Shown here one piece after another: positions 54,398 through 63,429 of a stretch of DNA of 64,000 nucleotides. The notes beneath the pieces were generated by a model that saw only the letters and a program-made list of their open reading frames with translations, was not told the origin of the DNA and did no database searches. Source of the DNA: Gemmiger sp. An194 (lineage in GTDB: Bacteria > Bacillota > Clostridia > Oscillospirales > Ruminococcaceae); the NCBI RefSeq assembly GCF_002160145.1, contig NZ_NFKA01000002.1:124001-188000 (forward strand). Reading direction: 5' to 3'. A program made the position numbers and the translations under genes. How positions within the stretch are numbered: the first letter of the stretch is position 1; each line of letters opens with the position of its first letter.

Positions 54398-55411
54398 TCA
54401 GGCGTTGTCCGCCAGATAATAGGTGCTGCCCATCACGTAGTCCAGATCGCTGCTGTAGGCCACATGCCGCAGCAGATAGTCCATCCAGGCCCCGTAGCCC
54501 CCCGAGTTCAGATGCAGGCCCTCGGTGGTGTAGCTGGGGTTCAGCCCGCCGCTCTCGTCCAGCAGTGCGCTGTAAACATCCAGATAATGGCAGCCCTGCG
54601 CCAGCGCCATCTGGGCCAGCTGCTGGTTGATGCGCTGGATGCGCTCGTTGTTCAGATTCGTGTTGGTGTAGTCGGTGGTCACCGGCGTCATGGACTGGAT
54701 GTAGATCTCCACATCCTGCCCCGCCGCCTCCCGGATCAGAGGGATCATCTGCTCGTAGTAGCCGAAATAACCCTTTTCCACCGCCTCGTCCGCGCTGGTG
54801 GCCAGTGCGTTTGCACCGAACATCAGGTACACCGCCTTCGGCTGCTTCTGGGCAATGATGTCCAGCGCCACCTCGGTGGCCACCACCGTTTCCGACTGGT
54901 ACCGGTTCATGCTCTTACGGTTCACAATGTCACTGGGCACCGCGCCCCGGTAGCCCAGCACCGTGGCCACGCCCTTGGCCGGGTTCTCGTAAAGGTCCAG
55001 GCCCTCGGTCACACTGTCGCCCAGAAAGACCACGCCCGGCAGATATTTGGTGCTGTCCACCAGGCCGCACTCCGGCTGCACAATGTCCTCATAGCCCAGC
55101 GTCTTGATGGTATATTCCCCGGTCTGCTGCACCGGGCCCATCCGTTCAAAGCCGGTCTCGTTGGTATCCACCACCGGGTTCTGCATGGGCAGCGGCGCCA
55201 GCACACTGCCGGAAAGCCCCGGCTGCACCGTCTCGCTGGAGGCAGGCTCCTCCTCGTCCCAGCCGGTCACCGCCTGGATGCCCGCCGTGATGATGCCGGA
55301 AACGCCCAGCACCATCACCGCCAGCAGGGCCATGCTCAGCACCCGCCGCTGCGCCCGCCGCCGCTGGCGGCTGCGCACCTGATTGCTGAATTCTCGATAG
55401 CTGTTTGCCAT
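54398..55411 (-). CDS. Membrane-anchored SGNH/GDSL hydrolase (second of pair)
   Basis: A 337-residue protein with a basic cytoplasmic N-terminus (YREFSNQVRSRQRRRAQRR), TM helix (about 25-46) and an extracellular SGNH domain: Ser in FLGDSVTEGLD (block I), Asn in MFGANAL (block III) and His in TEGLHLNSGGY (block V). Such enzymes often remove or add acetyl groups on wall glycans. It shares its layout with the preceding gene. No acyltransferase neighbour is seen. Confidence 0.85.
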   Translation of the reverse strand: MANSYREFSNQVRSRQRRRAQRRVLSMALLAVMVLGVSGIITAGIQAVTGWDEEEPASSETVQPGLSGSVLAPLPMQNPVVDTNETGFERMGPVQQTGEYTIKTLGYEDIVQPECGLVDSTKYLPGVVFLGDSVTEGLDLYENPAKGVATVLGYRGAVPSDIVNRKSMNRYQSETVVATEVALDIIAQKQPKAVYLMFGANALATSADEAVEKGYFGYYEQMIPLIREAAGQDVEIYIQSMTPVTTDYTNTNLNNERIQRINQQLAQMALAQGCHYLDVYSALLDESGGLNPSYTTEGLHLNSGGYGAWMDYLLRHVAYSSDLDYVMGSTYYLADNA

Positions 55412-55453
55412 GTTTTCTCCTGTTATTTCCCCGCCCTGCTCAGAAAGCGGCGG

Positions 55454-56497
55454 TTATTCGGCAGCCTTATAATAGGGGCTGCCCTCCAGATAGGGGTTCT
55501 CCGGGTTGTATACCGTATGGGTGGTCAGGTAATCCCGCACCAGCGGATAGGCCGATGCATTCAGGTGCACACCATCCGCCGCGGCCAGGTCCGCCCGCAG
55601 GTCGCCGTTTTCATCCGCCAGCACATCGTGCAGGTTGATGAAGTAGCAGCCCTTCTCCACCGCCATCTTGGCCAGCTCGTTGTTCACCCGCTGGATACGC
55701 TCCCGGTAAAGGCCCGGCTGACTTACCCCCGGCCGCACCGGTGTGACCGACTGCACGTAAATGGCCACCTCACTGCCCAGCGCCTCCCGGAATTTGTCCA
55801 GCATCTGGCTGTAGTAGGCCAGGTACGACTGCTCGGCCGCATCATCGTTGCGCACCAAAGCGTTGGTGCCCAGCAGAATATAAAGCCGCTTGGGATTGCT
55901 GTTGATGATGGTATCGAAGATGGCCTCCGGCTCACGGCCCGAACCATCGCCCGGGTCCGCCACCTCGTTGTTCACCACCTGGCTGGGGCCAATGTTTTTA
56001 TAGGCGCACACAAAGGCGTGTTCCTTCATATCGGAAGTTCCGAACACGTTCCAGCCCTGGCTCACACTGTCGCCCAGAATGGCGGTGCGGTCGAAGTATT
56101 TCATATCCACCTGGCCGTTCTCCGGCACCGCCAGCAGCCGGAAGTCCGGCGAGTTGATCGTTTGGTCCAGCGTTTTGGTCAGCGGCTGCATGGTGTCCCA
56201 CGCGGCGGCCCCATCCTGTGCGGTAAGGCTGGCAGCAGGCTGGCTCGTGCTCTCACTCTGGGGTATGCTTTCACTTTCCGGCGTGGTCTGGCTCTGGGTG
56301 GTGCTTTGCGCCGTGCTGCCGCTCTGGGCCGTGCTGCCGCTCTCACCTGCCCAGGGCAGGCCGCCGGTCAGCCGGATCACACCGTAAGCCGCCGCCATCA
56401 CCGCGGCTACCACAACCACAAAGAGCAGCGCCCGGCGCATTGCCCGTTTGCGCTTGCGCCGCCGGACCTGTTCTCTGAATTCCCGGTATGTAGGCAT
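55454..56497 (-). CDS. Membrane-anchored SGNH/GDSL hydrolase (first of pair)
   Basis: A 347-residue paralogue of the next gene. It has the same YREFREQVRRRKRKRAMRR head, TM helix (about 23-45), a Ser/Thr/Gln-rich stalk (about 50-90), and SGNH blocks AILGDSVSQGW, LLGTNALVRN and ADGVHLNASAY. AAAGGGGAAG precedes the ATG. Substrate is unknown; extracellular O-acyl ester on a wall polymer is the likely class. Confidence 0.85.
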   Translation of the reverse strand: MPTYREFREQVRRRKRKRAMRRALLFVVVVAAVMAAAYGVIRLTGGLPWAGESGSTAQSGSTAQSTTQSQTTPESESIPQSESTSQPAASLTAQDGAAAWDTMQPLTKTLDQTINSPDFRLLAVPENGQVDMKYFDRTAILGDSVSQGWNVFGTSDMKEHAFVCAYKNIGPSQVVNNEVADPGDGSGREPEAIFDTIINSNPKRLYILLGTNALVRNDDAAEQSYLAYYSQMLDKFREALGSEVAIYVQSVTPVRPGVSQPGLYRERIQRVNNELAKMAVEKGCYFINLHDVLADENGDLRADLAAADGVHLNASAYPLVRDYLTTHTVYNPENPYLEGSPYYKAAE

Positions 56498-56631
56498 CCT
56501 TATTCTTCCCCTTTCCCTGCCCCGGCCGCTGTGCTTATACCTGCCGGGGGTGTTTTCTCTATACCTTTATAACGCGGATGACCGCAAAAACATTTCATGC
56601 GCCGCGCTGTTATTTTCTGCGTATGTGTTTT

Positions 56632-56660
56632 ATTATACCCCACCCATGTTTGGGGTTCAA
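56632..56660 (-). promoter_or_regulatory. Promoter of SGNH pair
   Basis: TTGAAC, 17-base spacer, TATAAT on the minus strand. The AT-rich DNA from 56661 to 56780 holds no gene I can support. Confidence 0.72.
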
Positions 56661-56781
56661 TAAGAGCCATACGATTTTCACCGCTTTTCTTGGGCTTTGC
56701 GGGAAGAAACGAAAAAGTTTTTCAATTTGTTAATATTTTATCCACTATCCCCAAAATTTCCAATTTTTTTCATTTTTGGTC

Positions 56782-56810
56782 TTGACGAACACTTTTTCAC
56801 CCTTCATACT
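56782..56810 (+). promoter_or_regulatory. Promoter of AraC-type gene
   Basis: TTGACG, 17-base spacer, CATACT. The first ten bases (TTGACGAACA) recur in the promoter upstream of galE. Confidence 0.6.
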
Positions 56811-56901
56811 TAAAATACACGGACGCACCGCCCCTGTTCGAGGCTTTCCGGCCCGAAGGGAGCTGCTCCGGTTTTCCGCGGGAAGGAGCGAACCCTGGAC
56901 C

Positions 56902-57750
56902 ATGATCACCCATCATTTTGATATCGAGCCCAAGCAGCCCTGCCAGCTGCCCTCCGCTCAGCTGCTGCACGCCAACATCCACCACGGCGCGCTTTCGCCC
57001 CGCTGCGATGTTCACAGCCACATCTTCACCGAACTTCTGTATGTGCTGCAGGGCACCGGCTGGATCGAGGTGGACGGCCAGCGGGTGGAGCTGCAGACCG
57101 GCGATGTGCTGGTGCTGCCCCCCCAGTGCCCGCACCACGGCATCCAGCCCGGGCGCGAGCCCTTTTCCACCCTGAGCCTGGACCTGTGCTGCTCCTGCTG
57201 CCTGAGCGGTCAGTCTTCCGGCTGGCTGCGGCTGACCGGCCGGGATGCCGCCCTGCTGGAGCCCTATCTGCGCCTGTTTTTGCAGGAGCTGCAAAACCGC
57301 CGGGACTATTTTGAGCCCGCCTGCCATCAGCTCACGGCCCTTTTGATGCTGCAGCTGGGCCGCATCTGCCCCCTCACCCAGAACAGCGCGCCCTCCAGCC
57401 GCAAAAGCGCCATGGAGTGCGCCCGGGTGCGCCAGTACATCGACGAGCACTACACCGAGTCCATCACACTGGACCAGCTGGCCCGCTACGCCGGGCTGAA
57501 CAAATATTATCTGGTGCATGTGTTCAACCGGGAAATGGGCTGCAGCCCCATCAGCTACCTGATCGAGCGGCGCATCAGCGAAAGCAAGCGCCTGCTGGCC
57601 GCCACCCGCATTCCGGTGCAGCAGATCAGCGGTCGACTGGGCTTTTCCAGCCCCAGCTATTTCAGCCAGAGCTTCCGGCGAGCCACCGGGTTTTCCCCCG
57701 CGGAATTCCGCCGCCAGGCCATGGCAATGGGCACCCAACCGACAGAATGA
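56902..57750 (+). CDS. AraC family transcriptional regulator with cupin sensor
   Basis: The 282-residue protein has an N-terminal cupin (about 20-110; HSHIFTELLYVLQGTGWIEV, in part) for a small ligand, often a sugar, and a C-terminal double HTH (about 175-275; ITLDQLARYAGLNKYYLVHVF and IPVQQISGRLGFSSPSYFS, in part). I chose the ATG at 56902, after GGAAGGAG; a longer reading would run into the promoter. It is upstream of galE, but a terminator-like stem lies between, so galE control by it is inference. Confidence 0.9.
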   Translation: MITHHFDIEPKQPCQLPSAQLLHANIHHGALSPRCDVHSHIFTELLYVLQGTGWIEVDGQRVELQTGDVLVLPPQCPHHGIQPGREPFSTLSLDLCCSCCLSGQSSGWLRLTGRDAALLEPYLRLFLQELQNRRDYFEPACHQLTALLMLQLGRICPLTQNSAPSSRKSAMECARVRQYIDEHYTESITLDQLARYAGLNKYYLVHVFNREMGCSPISYLIERRISESKRLLAATRIPVQQISGRLGFSSPSYFSQSFRRATGFSPAEFRRQAMAMGTQPTE

Positions 57751-57765
57751 TGCAATGATTCTTCA

Positions 57766-57794
57766 TTGACGAACAACATTTTTTATCGTACACT
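57766..57794 (+). promoter_or_regulatory. Promoter upstream of galE leader
   Basis: TTGACG, 17-base spacer, TACACT. Strongly similar to the AraC-gene promoter. Confidence 0.6.
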
Positions 57795-57809
57795 TAAAGC
57801 TAGTCAGCA

Positions 57810-57854
57810 AAGGTCTTTGCCCCCCGCGTTCCATGCGCTGGCAAAGGCCTTTTT
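57810..57854 (+). terminator. Terminator or attenuator in galE leader
   Basis: AAGGTCTTTGCC pairs with GGCAAAGGCCTT (one G-T) and is followed by TTTTT. It lies about 16 bases after the -10 element and 57 bases before galE, so it is either an attenuator or the AraC-gene terminator. Confidence 0.72.
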
Positions 57855-57910
57855 GTTTCGCGTCTCTTCGGCGCGAGCACACAGATGAGAATAGAATGGG
57901 AGTGTTTTCA

Positions 57911-58930
57911 ATGGCAATTTTGGTATGCGGCGGCGCCGGTTACATCGGCAGCCACACCTGCGTGGAACTTCTGGCCGCCGGCTACGACATCGTTGTGGCC
58001 GATAACTTCTACAATTCCTGCCCCAAAGCCGTGGAGCGCATCAAGCAGATCTCCGGCAAGGATTTCCGCTTTGTGGAGGTTGACCTGACCGACACCGAGG
58101 CAGTGGAGGCTCTGTTTGCCCAGAATCCGGACATCGACTCCGTGATCCAGTTCGCCGCCTATAAGGCCGTGGGCGAGAGCGTTTCCAAGCCCATCGAATA
58201 CTACACCAACAACCTGGAGACCACTCTGGTGGTGCTGGATGCCATGCGCCGCCATGGGGTGCACAACATCGTGTTCTCCTCCTCCGCCACCGTTTACGGC
58301 GACCCCGCCACTGTGCCCATCACCGAGGATTTCCCCGTGGGCGCCACCACCAACCCCTACGGCACCAGCAAGGTGTTCAACGAGCGCATGCTCACCGACT
58401 GCTGCACCGCTGACCCCGAGCTGAACGTGGCTCTGCTGCGTTACTTCAACCCCATCGGCGCCCACAAGAGCGGCCTGATCGGCGAGGACCCCAACGGCAT
58501 CCCCAACAACCTGGTGCCCTACATTGCCAAGGTGGCTGTGGGCAAGCTGGAGAAGGTGCACGTGTTCGGCAACGACTACCCCACCCCGGACGGTACCGGC
58601 GTGCGTGACTACATCCACGTGGTGGACCTGGCCCGCGGCCATGTGGCTGCCATCAAGAAGCTGGAGCAGAAGCCCGGCCTGTTCATCTGCAACCTGGGCA
58701 CCGGCCACGGCTACAGCGTGCTGGATGTGATCCACGCTTACGAGAAGGCCTGCGGCAAAACCCTGCCCTATGTGATCGATCCCCGCCGCCCCGGCGACAT
58801 CGCCGAGTGCTGGGCAGACCCCTCCAAGGCCAAGAACGAGCTGGGCTGGGTGGCCGAGTACGGCATTGAGGACATGTGCGCCGACAGCTGGAAGTGGCAG
58901 AGCATGAACCCCAACGGCTACAAAGATTGA
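57911..58930 (+). CDS. galE: UDP-glucose 4-epimerase
   Basis: A 339-residue short-chain dehydrogenase-type epimerase interconverting UDP-glucose and UDP-galactose. It has the NAD motif GGAGYIGSH, catalytic SSSATVYG and YGTSK (Tyr/Lys), and RYFNPIGAH. GGGAG precedes the ATG by 8 bases. It is followed by a sugar nucleotidyltransferase after 49 bases; together they feed nucleotide sugars to envelope glycans or use galactose. Confidence 0.97.
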   Translation: MAILVCGGAGYIGSHTCVELLAAGYDIVVADNFYNSCPKAVERIKQISGKDFRFVEVDLTDTEAVEALFAQNPDIDSVIQFAAYKAVGESVSKPIEYYTNNLETTLVVLDAMRRHGVHNIVFSSSATVYGDPATVPITEDFPVGATTNPYGTSKVFNERMLTDCCTADPELNVALLRYFNPIGAHKSGLIGEDPNGIPNNLVPYIAKVAVGKLEKVHVFGNDYPTPDGTGVRDYIHVVDLARGHVAAIKKLEQKPGLFICNLGTGHGYSVLDVIHAYEKACGKTLPYVIDPRRPGDIAECWADPSKAKNELGWVAEYGIEDMCADSWKWQSMNPNGYKD

Positions 58931-58979
58931 TATTCATCCCATTTTCTACAAAAAGTATAGCAAAAGGAGTTGTTTTCCC

Positions 58980-59903
58980 TTGGCGAAAAAACCGATTCTG
59001 GTGGTCATGGCAGCCGGTATGGGCAGCCGGTACGGCGGCCTGAAGCAGATCGACCCGGTGGGCCGCTGCGGCGAAGCCATTCTGGACTACTCGGTGTTTG
59101 ATGCGAAGCGGGCCGGGTTCGAGACCGTGGTCTTCATCATCAAGCACGAGATCGAGGAGGCCTTCAAGTCCACCATCGGCGCCCGTCTGGCCCCGCACAT
59201 GGAGGTGCGCTACGCCTATCAGCAGCTGGAAAAGCTGCCCGCCGGTTACTCCGTACCGGAAGGCCGCACCAAGCCCTGGGGCACCAGCCACGCCATTCTG
59301 AGTGCGGAGGATGTGATCGACGCGCCCTTTGCGGTGATCAATGCCGACGACTACTACGGTCCCGAGGCGTTCCAGGTGATCTACGACTACCTTTCCACCC
59401 ACGAGGACGGCGCTGTGTATGAGTACAGTATGGTCGGCTATCTGCTGAAAAATACTGTGACCGAAAACGGCTATGTCTCCCGCGGTGTCTGCGTGACCAA
59501 TGCGGAAGGCTATCTGGACAGCGTGACCGAGCGCACCCGCATCGAGACCTGCCCGGAGGGCATCCACTTCTCCGAGGACGGCGGCGAGAGCTGGACCCCC
59601 ATTTCCGGCGACAGCGCGGTTTCCATGAACCTGTGGGGCTTCGGGCCCAGCTTCGTGAAGGAGATCCGTGCCCGCTTCCCCGCCTTCCTGGACAAGGCGC
59701 TGGCGGAAAACCCGCTGAAGGCGGAATTCTACCTGCCCAGCGTGGTGAGCGCTCTGATCGAGGAGGGCAAGGCCCGGGTCAAGGTGCTGCACAGTGCCGA
59801 CCGCTGGCACGGCGTGACCTATCAGGAGGACAAACCTCTGGTGGTGGCCGCCATTGGCGAAAAGACCGACGCGGGGCTGTATCCCAGCCCGCTGTGGGGT
59901 TGA
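58980..59903 (+). CDS. Sugar nucleotidyltransferase-like protein
   Basis: This 307-residue NTP_transferase-fold protein has VMAAGMGSRYGGLKQIDPVG (nucleotide loop and Lys), PWGTSHAIL and the metal Asp pair in INADDYYG. It resembles RfbA/GalU-like enzymes but is not a clear match to either. The TTG start follows AAAAGGAG by about 10 bases. Coupled with galE, a role in making an activated sugar is likely; the sugar is unassigned. Confidence 0.85.
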   Translation: MAKKPILVVMAAGMGSRYGGLKQIDPVGRCGEAILDYSVFDAKRAGFETVVFIIKHEIEEAFKSTIGARLAPHMEVRYAYQQLEKLPAGYSVPEGRTKPWGTSHAILSAEDVIDAPFAVINADDYYGPEAFQVIYDYLSTHEDGAVYEYSMVGYLLKNTVTENGYVSRGVCVTNAEGYLDSVTERTRIETCPEGIHFSEDGGESWTPISGDSAVSMNLWGFGPSFVKEIRARFPAFLDKALAENPLKAEFYLPSVVSALIEEGKARVKVLHSADRWHGVTYQEDKPLVVAAIGEKTDAGLYPSPLWG

Positions 59904-59917
59904 ACTTTTCCCGAATA

Positions 59918-59957
59918 GCAAAAAACCGGAGAGCACACAGCTCTCCGGTTTTTTTGT
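59918..59957. terminator. Bidirectional terminator after galE unit
   Basis: AAAAACCGGAGAGC pairs with GCTCTCCGGTTTTT; it separates convergent genes. Confidence 0.93.
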
Positions 59958-59961
59958 TGTC

Positions 59962-60615
59962 TCAGCTCTCCAGAAAGCGCCGGGAAAAGCGCTGCATGGG
60001 CCGGTTCACCTGCTTGGCCACCATTCCCACCAGAACGGCGGCGGCCACGGTGCCCTCCCGCACGCCCTCCAGCCGATGCAGGAACAGCAGCGACAGCGTG
60101 CTGGCGATGAGCACCAGCGTCACATCAAAGCCCACCTTAGTTTTGTGGAAGGGTGTTCCGAAGGCCCGGCATACCGCCAGCACCATGCCCTCGCCTGCCA
60201 GCGTGACCACATTCGCGGTGACCTCAAAGCTCACCCCGACGCCCACCAGCAGAATCCCCACGGCACACACCAGCCAGCGGGCGGCGTAGCCCTGCACCGA
60301 AATGCCCTGAATGGCCCAGACCGCTGTGTCGGTGAGGGTGCCGAAAACCAGGGCCACCGGCAGCTGGATTAGCTGGATGGGGTCGTAATTGCGGCGCAGC
60401 AGCAGGATCTGCAGCAGAATCAGCGTCACGTGCATGGCGATGGTGGCGGTGCCCACGGTGAGCGGCGTAAACAGGCTGAGCACATAGGGCAGGCTTGAGA
60501 TGGGCGAGGTACCCAGACCTCCCTTGATGGAAAAGGCCACACCGAAGGCCATGATCACCAGTCCCGTGCAAAGCAGCAGATAGCGGCGCAGCAGGTGTTT
60601 TTGTGCCGTCTTCAT
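59962..60615 (-). CDS. YczE/YitT-like membrane protein
   Basis: A 217-residue protein with about five to six membrane helices, of the YczE/YyaS group (FGVAFSIKGGLGTSPISSLPYVLS near residue 25, in part, and EVTANVVTLAGEGMV). The family has no established biochemical role. GGGGGAGGAG precedes the ATG at 60615. It is downstream of pnp, separated by a terminator-like stem. Confidence 0.83.
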   Translation of the reverse strand: MKTAQKHLLRRYLLLCTGLVIMAFGVAFSIKGGLGTSPISSLPYVLSLFTPLTVGTATIAMHVTLILLQILLLRRNYDPIQLIQLPVALVFGTLTDTAVWAIQGISVQGYAARWLVCAVGILLVGVGVSFEVTANVVTLAGEGMVLAVCRAFGTPFHKTKVGFDVTLVLIASTLSLLFLHRLEGVREGTVAAAVLVGMVAKQVNRPMQRFSRRFLES

Positions 60616-60654
60616 AAATTCTCTCTCCTCCCCCGTTTTCTTGGTTTCACAGTG

Positions 60655-60693
60655 GAAAAGCCCGCTCCGGCTGTTGCCGAAGCGGGCTTTTTG
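60655..60693 (-). terminator. Terminator of pnp
   Basis: AAAAGCCCGCT pairs with AGCGGGCTTTTT, 14-base loop; the minus-strand T-run is only four bases, so read-through to the YczE gene is possible. Confidence 0.7.
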
Positions 60694-60730
60694 GTTTTGT
60701 TTCAGGTCCCTTGCGCAGGGCACTCAGGGC

Positions 60731-62869
60731 TTAGCCCTTGGCCTTCTTGGCCTCGATGGCAGCCAGAGCGTCCTTGCGGCTCAGGTTGATGCGGCCCTGC
60801 TGGTCGATCTCGGTGACCATAACGATCAGCTCGTCGCCCACGGCCACAACATCCTCCACGCGCTCTACACGCTTGGAGTCCAGCTTGGAGATGTGCACCA
60901 GGCCTTCCTTGCCGGGAGCGATCTCAACAAATGCGCCGAAGTTCATCAGACGGGTCACGCGGCCCTTGTAGATGGCGCCCACCTCGGGGTCCTCCACGAT
61001 GGTCTTGATGGTGTGGATGGCCCGGTTGGCGTCGTCGATGTCGATGGCGGAGACGAACACATGGCCGTCCTCCTCCACGTCGATCTTGCAGTTGCAGTTG
61101 GCGCAGATGTCCTGGATGACCTTACCGCCCTTGCCGATCACGTCCTTAATCTTGTCCACGGGGATGACCATGCTCAGCATCTTGGGAGCGTACTTGCTCA
61201 GCTGGGCACGAGGCGCGGGGATGACGGGCAGCATGATCTCGTCCAGAATGAACAGACGGCCCTTGCGGCACTTCTCGAAGGCTTCCTCGATGATCTCGTA
61301 GGTCAGACCGTCGATCTTGATGTCCATCTGGATGGCGGTGATGCCCTTGTGGGTACCGCCAACCTTGAAGTCCATATCGCCGTGGAAGTCCTCAACGCCC
61401 TGGATGTCCAGCATGGTCATCCAGCGCTCGCCCTCGGTGATCAGACCGCAGGAGATACCGGCAACGGGGGCCTTGATGGGCACACCGGCGTCCATCAGGG
61501 CCAGAGTGCTGCCGCAGATGGAAGCCTGGCTGGTGGAACCGTTGGAGGACAGAACCTCGCTCACCAGACGCAGGGTGTAGGGGAACTCCTCCATGCTGGG
61601 CAGCACGGGAACCAGAGCACGCTCCGCCAGAGCGCCGTGGCCGATCTCGCGGCGGCCGGGGCTGCGGGGTGCGCGGGCCTCGCCCACAGAGTAGGGCGGG
61701 AAGTTGTAGTGGTGCATGTAGCGCTTGTACTGCTCGGTGCCCAGGTCGTCCATCAGCTGGCTGTCCTTGGTGGAGCCCAGAGTGGCGATGGTCAGAACCT
61801 GAGTCTGGCCGCGGGTGAACATACCGCTGCCGTGTACACGGGGCAGCAGGCCGACTTCGGCGGCCAGAGGACGGATCTCGTTGATGCCGCGGCCGTCCAC
61901 ACGCTTGCCTTCATCCAGCAGCCAGCGGCGCACCACGAACTTCTGCATCTTGTACATCAGCTCTTCGATGGTGCCGGCGCCCCACTGCTCGGCGTACTTC
62001 TCCTCCAGCTTCTCCCGGATGGGCAGCAGGCGAGCGTCGCGGATGTTCTTGTCGTCGGTGTCCATGGCGGCCTTGAAGTCGTCCAGGAACTCGTTCTTCA
62101 CTTCCTCGAACAGGTCGTGGTCCAGATCCATGTCCTGGAATTCCTTCTTGGGCTTGCCGATCTCGCGCACGATGCCGCCAATAAACTCGATGATCTTCTT
62201 GATCTCCACGTGAGCGGCCTTGATGGCGTTCAGCATGGTGACCTCGTCCACCTCGTTGGCGCCGGCCTCGATCATGACGATCTTCTTCTCGGTGGCGGCA
62301 ACGGTGAGCTGCAGGTCGCTGACCTCACGCTGCTCCAGGGTGGGGTTGACCACCAGCTTGCCGTTCACCAGACCCATGAACACGCCGCCGATGGGGCCAG
62401 CCCAGGGAATGTCGGAGATGGACAGCGCGATGGAAGTACCGATCATGCCGGTGATCTCGGGGCTGCAGTCCTGGTCCACGCTCATCACAGTCATGGTGAC
62501 GCACACGTCGTTGCGCATGGTCTTGGGGAACAGGGGACGGATGGGACGGTCCACCACGCGGCTGGTCAGGATGGCCTTCTCACCGGGGCGGCCCTCACGG
62601 CGCATAAAGCTGCCGGGGATGCGGCCCACAGCGTACAGCTTCTCCTCAAAGTCCACGCTCAGGGGGAAGAAGTCGATGCCGTCGCGGGGCTTCTCGCTCA
62701 TGGTCACGTTGCACAGCACAACGGTCTCGCCGTAGCGCACCAGGCAGCTGCCGTTGGACAGACCGCACATCTTGCCGGTCTCAACCACCAGCGGACGGCC
62801 GGCCAGTTCCATCTCGAAGGTTTTGAAATTGGTGAATTCCTCATGCTTGGATGCAAATTCCAAAGCCAT
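60731..62869 (-). CDS. pnp: Polyribonucleotide nucleotidyltransferase
   Basis: A 712-residue PNPase: two RNase PH domains (about 10-225 and 320-550), a helical linker, KH (DKIKDVIGKGGKVIQDI) and S1 (GAIYKGRVTRLMNFGAFVEI, in part) domains. It degrades mRNA from the 3' end with phosphate. TTAGGAGGT precedes the ATG at 62869. It follows rpsO by about 200 bases, the classic rpsO-pnp arrangement. The KAKG tail is short. Confidence 0.98.
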   Translation of the reverse strand: MALEFASKHEEFTNFKTFEMELAGRPLVVETGKMCGLSNGSCLVRYGETVVLCNVTMSEKPRDGIDFFPLSVDFEEKLYAVGRIPGSFMRREGRPGEKAILTSRVVDRPIRPLFPKTMRNDVCVTMTVMSVDQDCSPEITGMIGTSIALSISDIPWAGPIGGVFMGLVNGKLVVNPTLEQREVSDLQLTVAATEKKIVMIEAGANEVDEVTMLNAIKAAHVEIKKIIEFIGGIVREIGKPKKEFQDMDLDHDLFEEVKNEFLDDFKAAMDTDDKNIRDARLLPIREKLEEKYAEQWGAGTIEELMYKMQKFVVRRWLLDEGKRVDGRGINEIRPLAAEVGLLPRVHGSGMFTRGQTQVLTIATLGSTKDSQLMDDLGTEQYKRYMHHYNFPPYSVGEARAPRSPGRREIGHGALAERALVPVLPSMEEFPYTLRLVSEVLSSNGSTSQASICGSTLALMDAGVPIKAPVAGISCGLITEGERWMTMLDIQGVEDFHGDMDFKVGGTHKGITAIQMDIKIDGLTYEIIEEAFEKCRKGRLFILDEIMLPVIPAPRAQLSKYAPKMLSMVIPVDKIKDVIGKGGKVIQDICANCNCKIDVEEDGHVFVSAIDIDDANRAIHTIKTIVEDPEVGAIYKGRVTRLMNFGAFVEIAPGKEGLVHISKLDSKRVERVEDVVAVGDELIVMVTEIDQQGRINLSRKDALAAIEAKKAKG

Positions 62870-62934
62870 AGTGTTACCTCCTAATTGATGATATAGTTTT
62901 GAATATTCCATCAGAAAGGCCCTGTGGCTTTAGC

Positions 62935-62963
62935 AATAAATCCAGCGTTTTGCCCGCCGTCAA
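62935..62963 (-). promoter_or_regulatory. Possible pnp promoter
   Basis: TTGACG, 17-base spacer, TTTATT on the minus strand; the -10 is weak. Confidence 0.35.
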
Positions 62964-63023
62964 AGCGCTCGATTTACCGCTAATGCACACACGGCATTTC
63001 TGTTTTGGCAAAAAAATACAGGG

Positions 63024-63055
63024 AAAGGCAGGCGGTTTGAAAACCGCCTGCCTTT
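63024..63055 (-). terminator. rpsO 3' hairpin
   Basis: AAAGGCAGGCGGTT pairs perfectly with AACCGCCTGCCTTT around TTGAAA. The minus-strand T-run is short (TTTCCC), so it may be a leaky terminator or RNase processing site between rpsO and pnp. Confidence 0.7.
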
Positions 63056-63066
63056 TGGATGCGTGA

Positions 63067-63324
63067 TTACTTACGCAGGCCCAGCTTGGTGATCAGGGCA
63101 CGATAACGCTCGATGTCCTTCTTCTTCAGGTAGGCCAGCAGGTTGCGGCGGCGGCCAACCATCTTCAGCAGGCCACGACGGCTGTGATGGTCGTGGGTGT
63201 TGTTCTTCAGGTGCTCGTTCAGGTGGTTGATGCGAGCGGTCAGCAGGGCAACCTGCACCTCGGGAGAACCGGTATCGGTCTCGTGAACGCGAGCGGACTC
63301 AATGATGTTCTTCTTAGCTTCCAT
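63067..63324 (-). CDS. rpsO: Ribosomal protein S15
   Basis: An 85-residue S15, a few residues shorter than usual. [20 protein letters not shown] (in part) and [20 protein letters not shown] are diagnostic. It binds 16S rRNA in the 30S platform. The ATG at 63324 follows GAGG by 8 bases; a longer in-frame reading upstream is the leader, not coding. Confidence 0.98.
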   Translation of the reverse strand: MEAKKNIIESARVHETDTGSPEVQVALLTARINHLNEHLKNNTHDHHSRRGLLKMVGRRRNLLAYLKKKDIERYRALITKLGLRK

Positions 63325-63359
63325 TGTGAATACCTCGTTTTCTATATATTTGCCAATGA

Positions 63360-63415
63360 CCAGGTGTGGGGCAATCGAGGCGCTCTGTTGCAGAGCATAC
63401 ACCCCATACTGGGCC
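63360..63415 (-). promoter_or_regulatory. Structured rpsO leader, possible S15 autoregulatory site
   Basis: In the roughly 105-base leader, GCTCTG and CAGAGC form a perfect hairpin around CAA, and TGGGG (upstream) can pair with CCCCA (downstream) to close a two-stem fold. S15 leaders of many bacteria bind S15 to stop translation, with different folds in each phylum. Confidence 0.4.
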
Positions 63416-63429
63416 ATGGTAGCCTATTA

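Noticed and set aside
56776-56901. N-terminal extension of the AraC-type protein
   Set aside because: It would overlap the predicted -35 and -10 elements and lacks a ribosome binding site; the ATG at 56902 has one.
60641-62884. 747-codon open frame opposite pnp
   Set aside because: Shadow of pnp; repetitive His/Asp/Val composition and no motif.
63325-63417. 31-codon N-terminal extension of ribosomal protein S15
   Set aside because: S15 always begins close to MEAKKN; the region is transcript leader with stems and a ribosome binding site near the real ATG.
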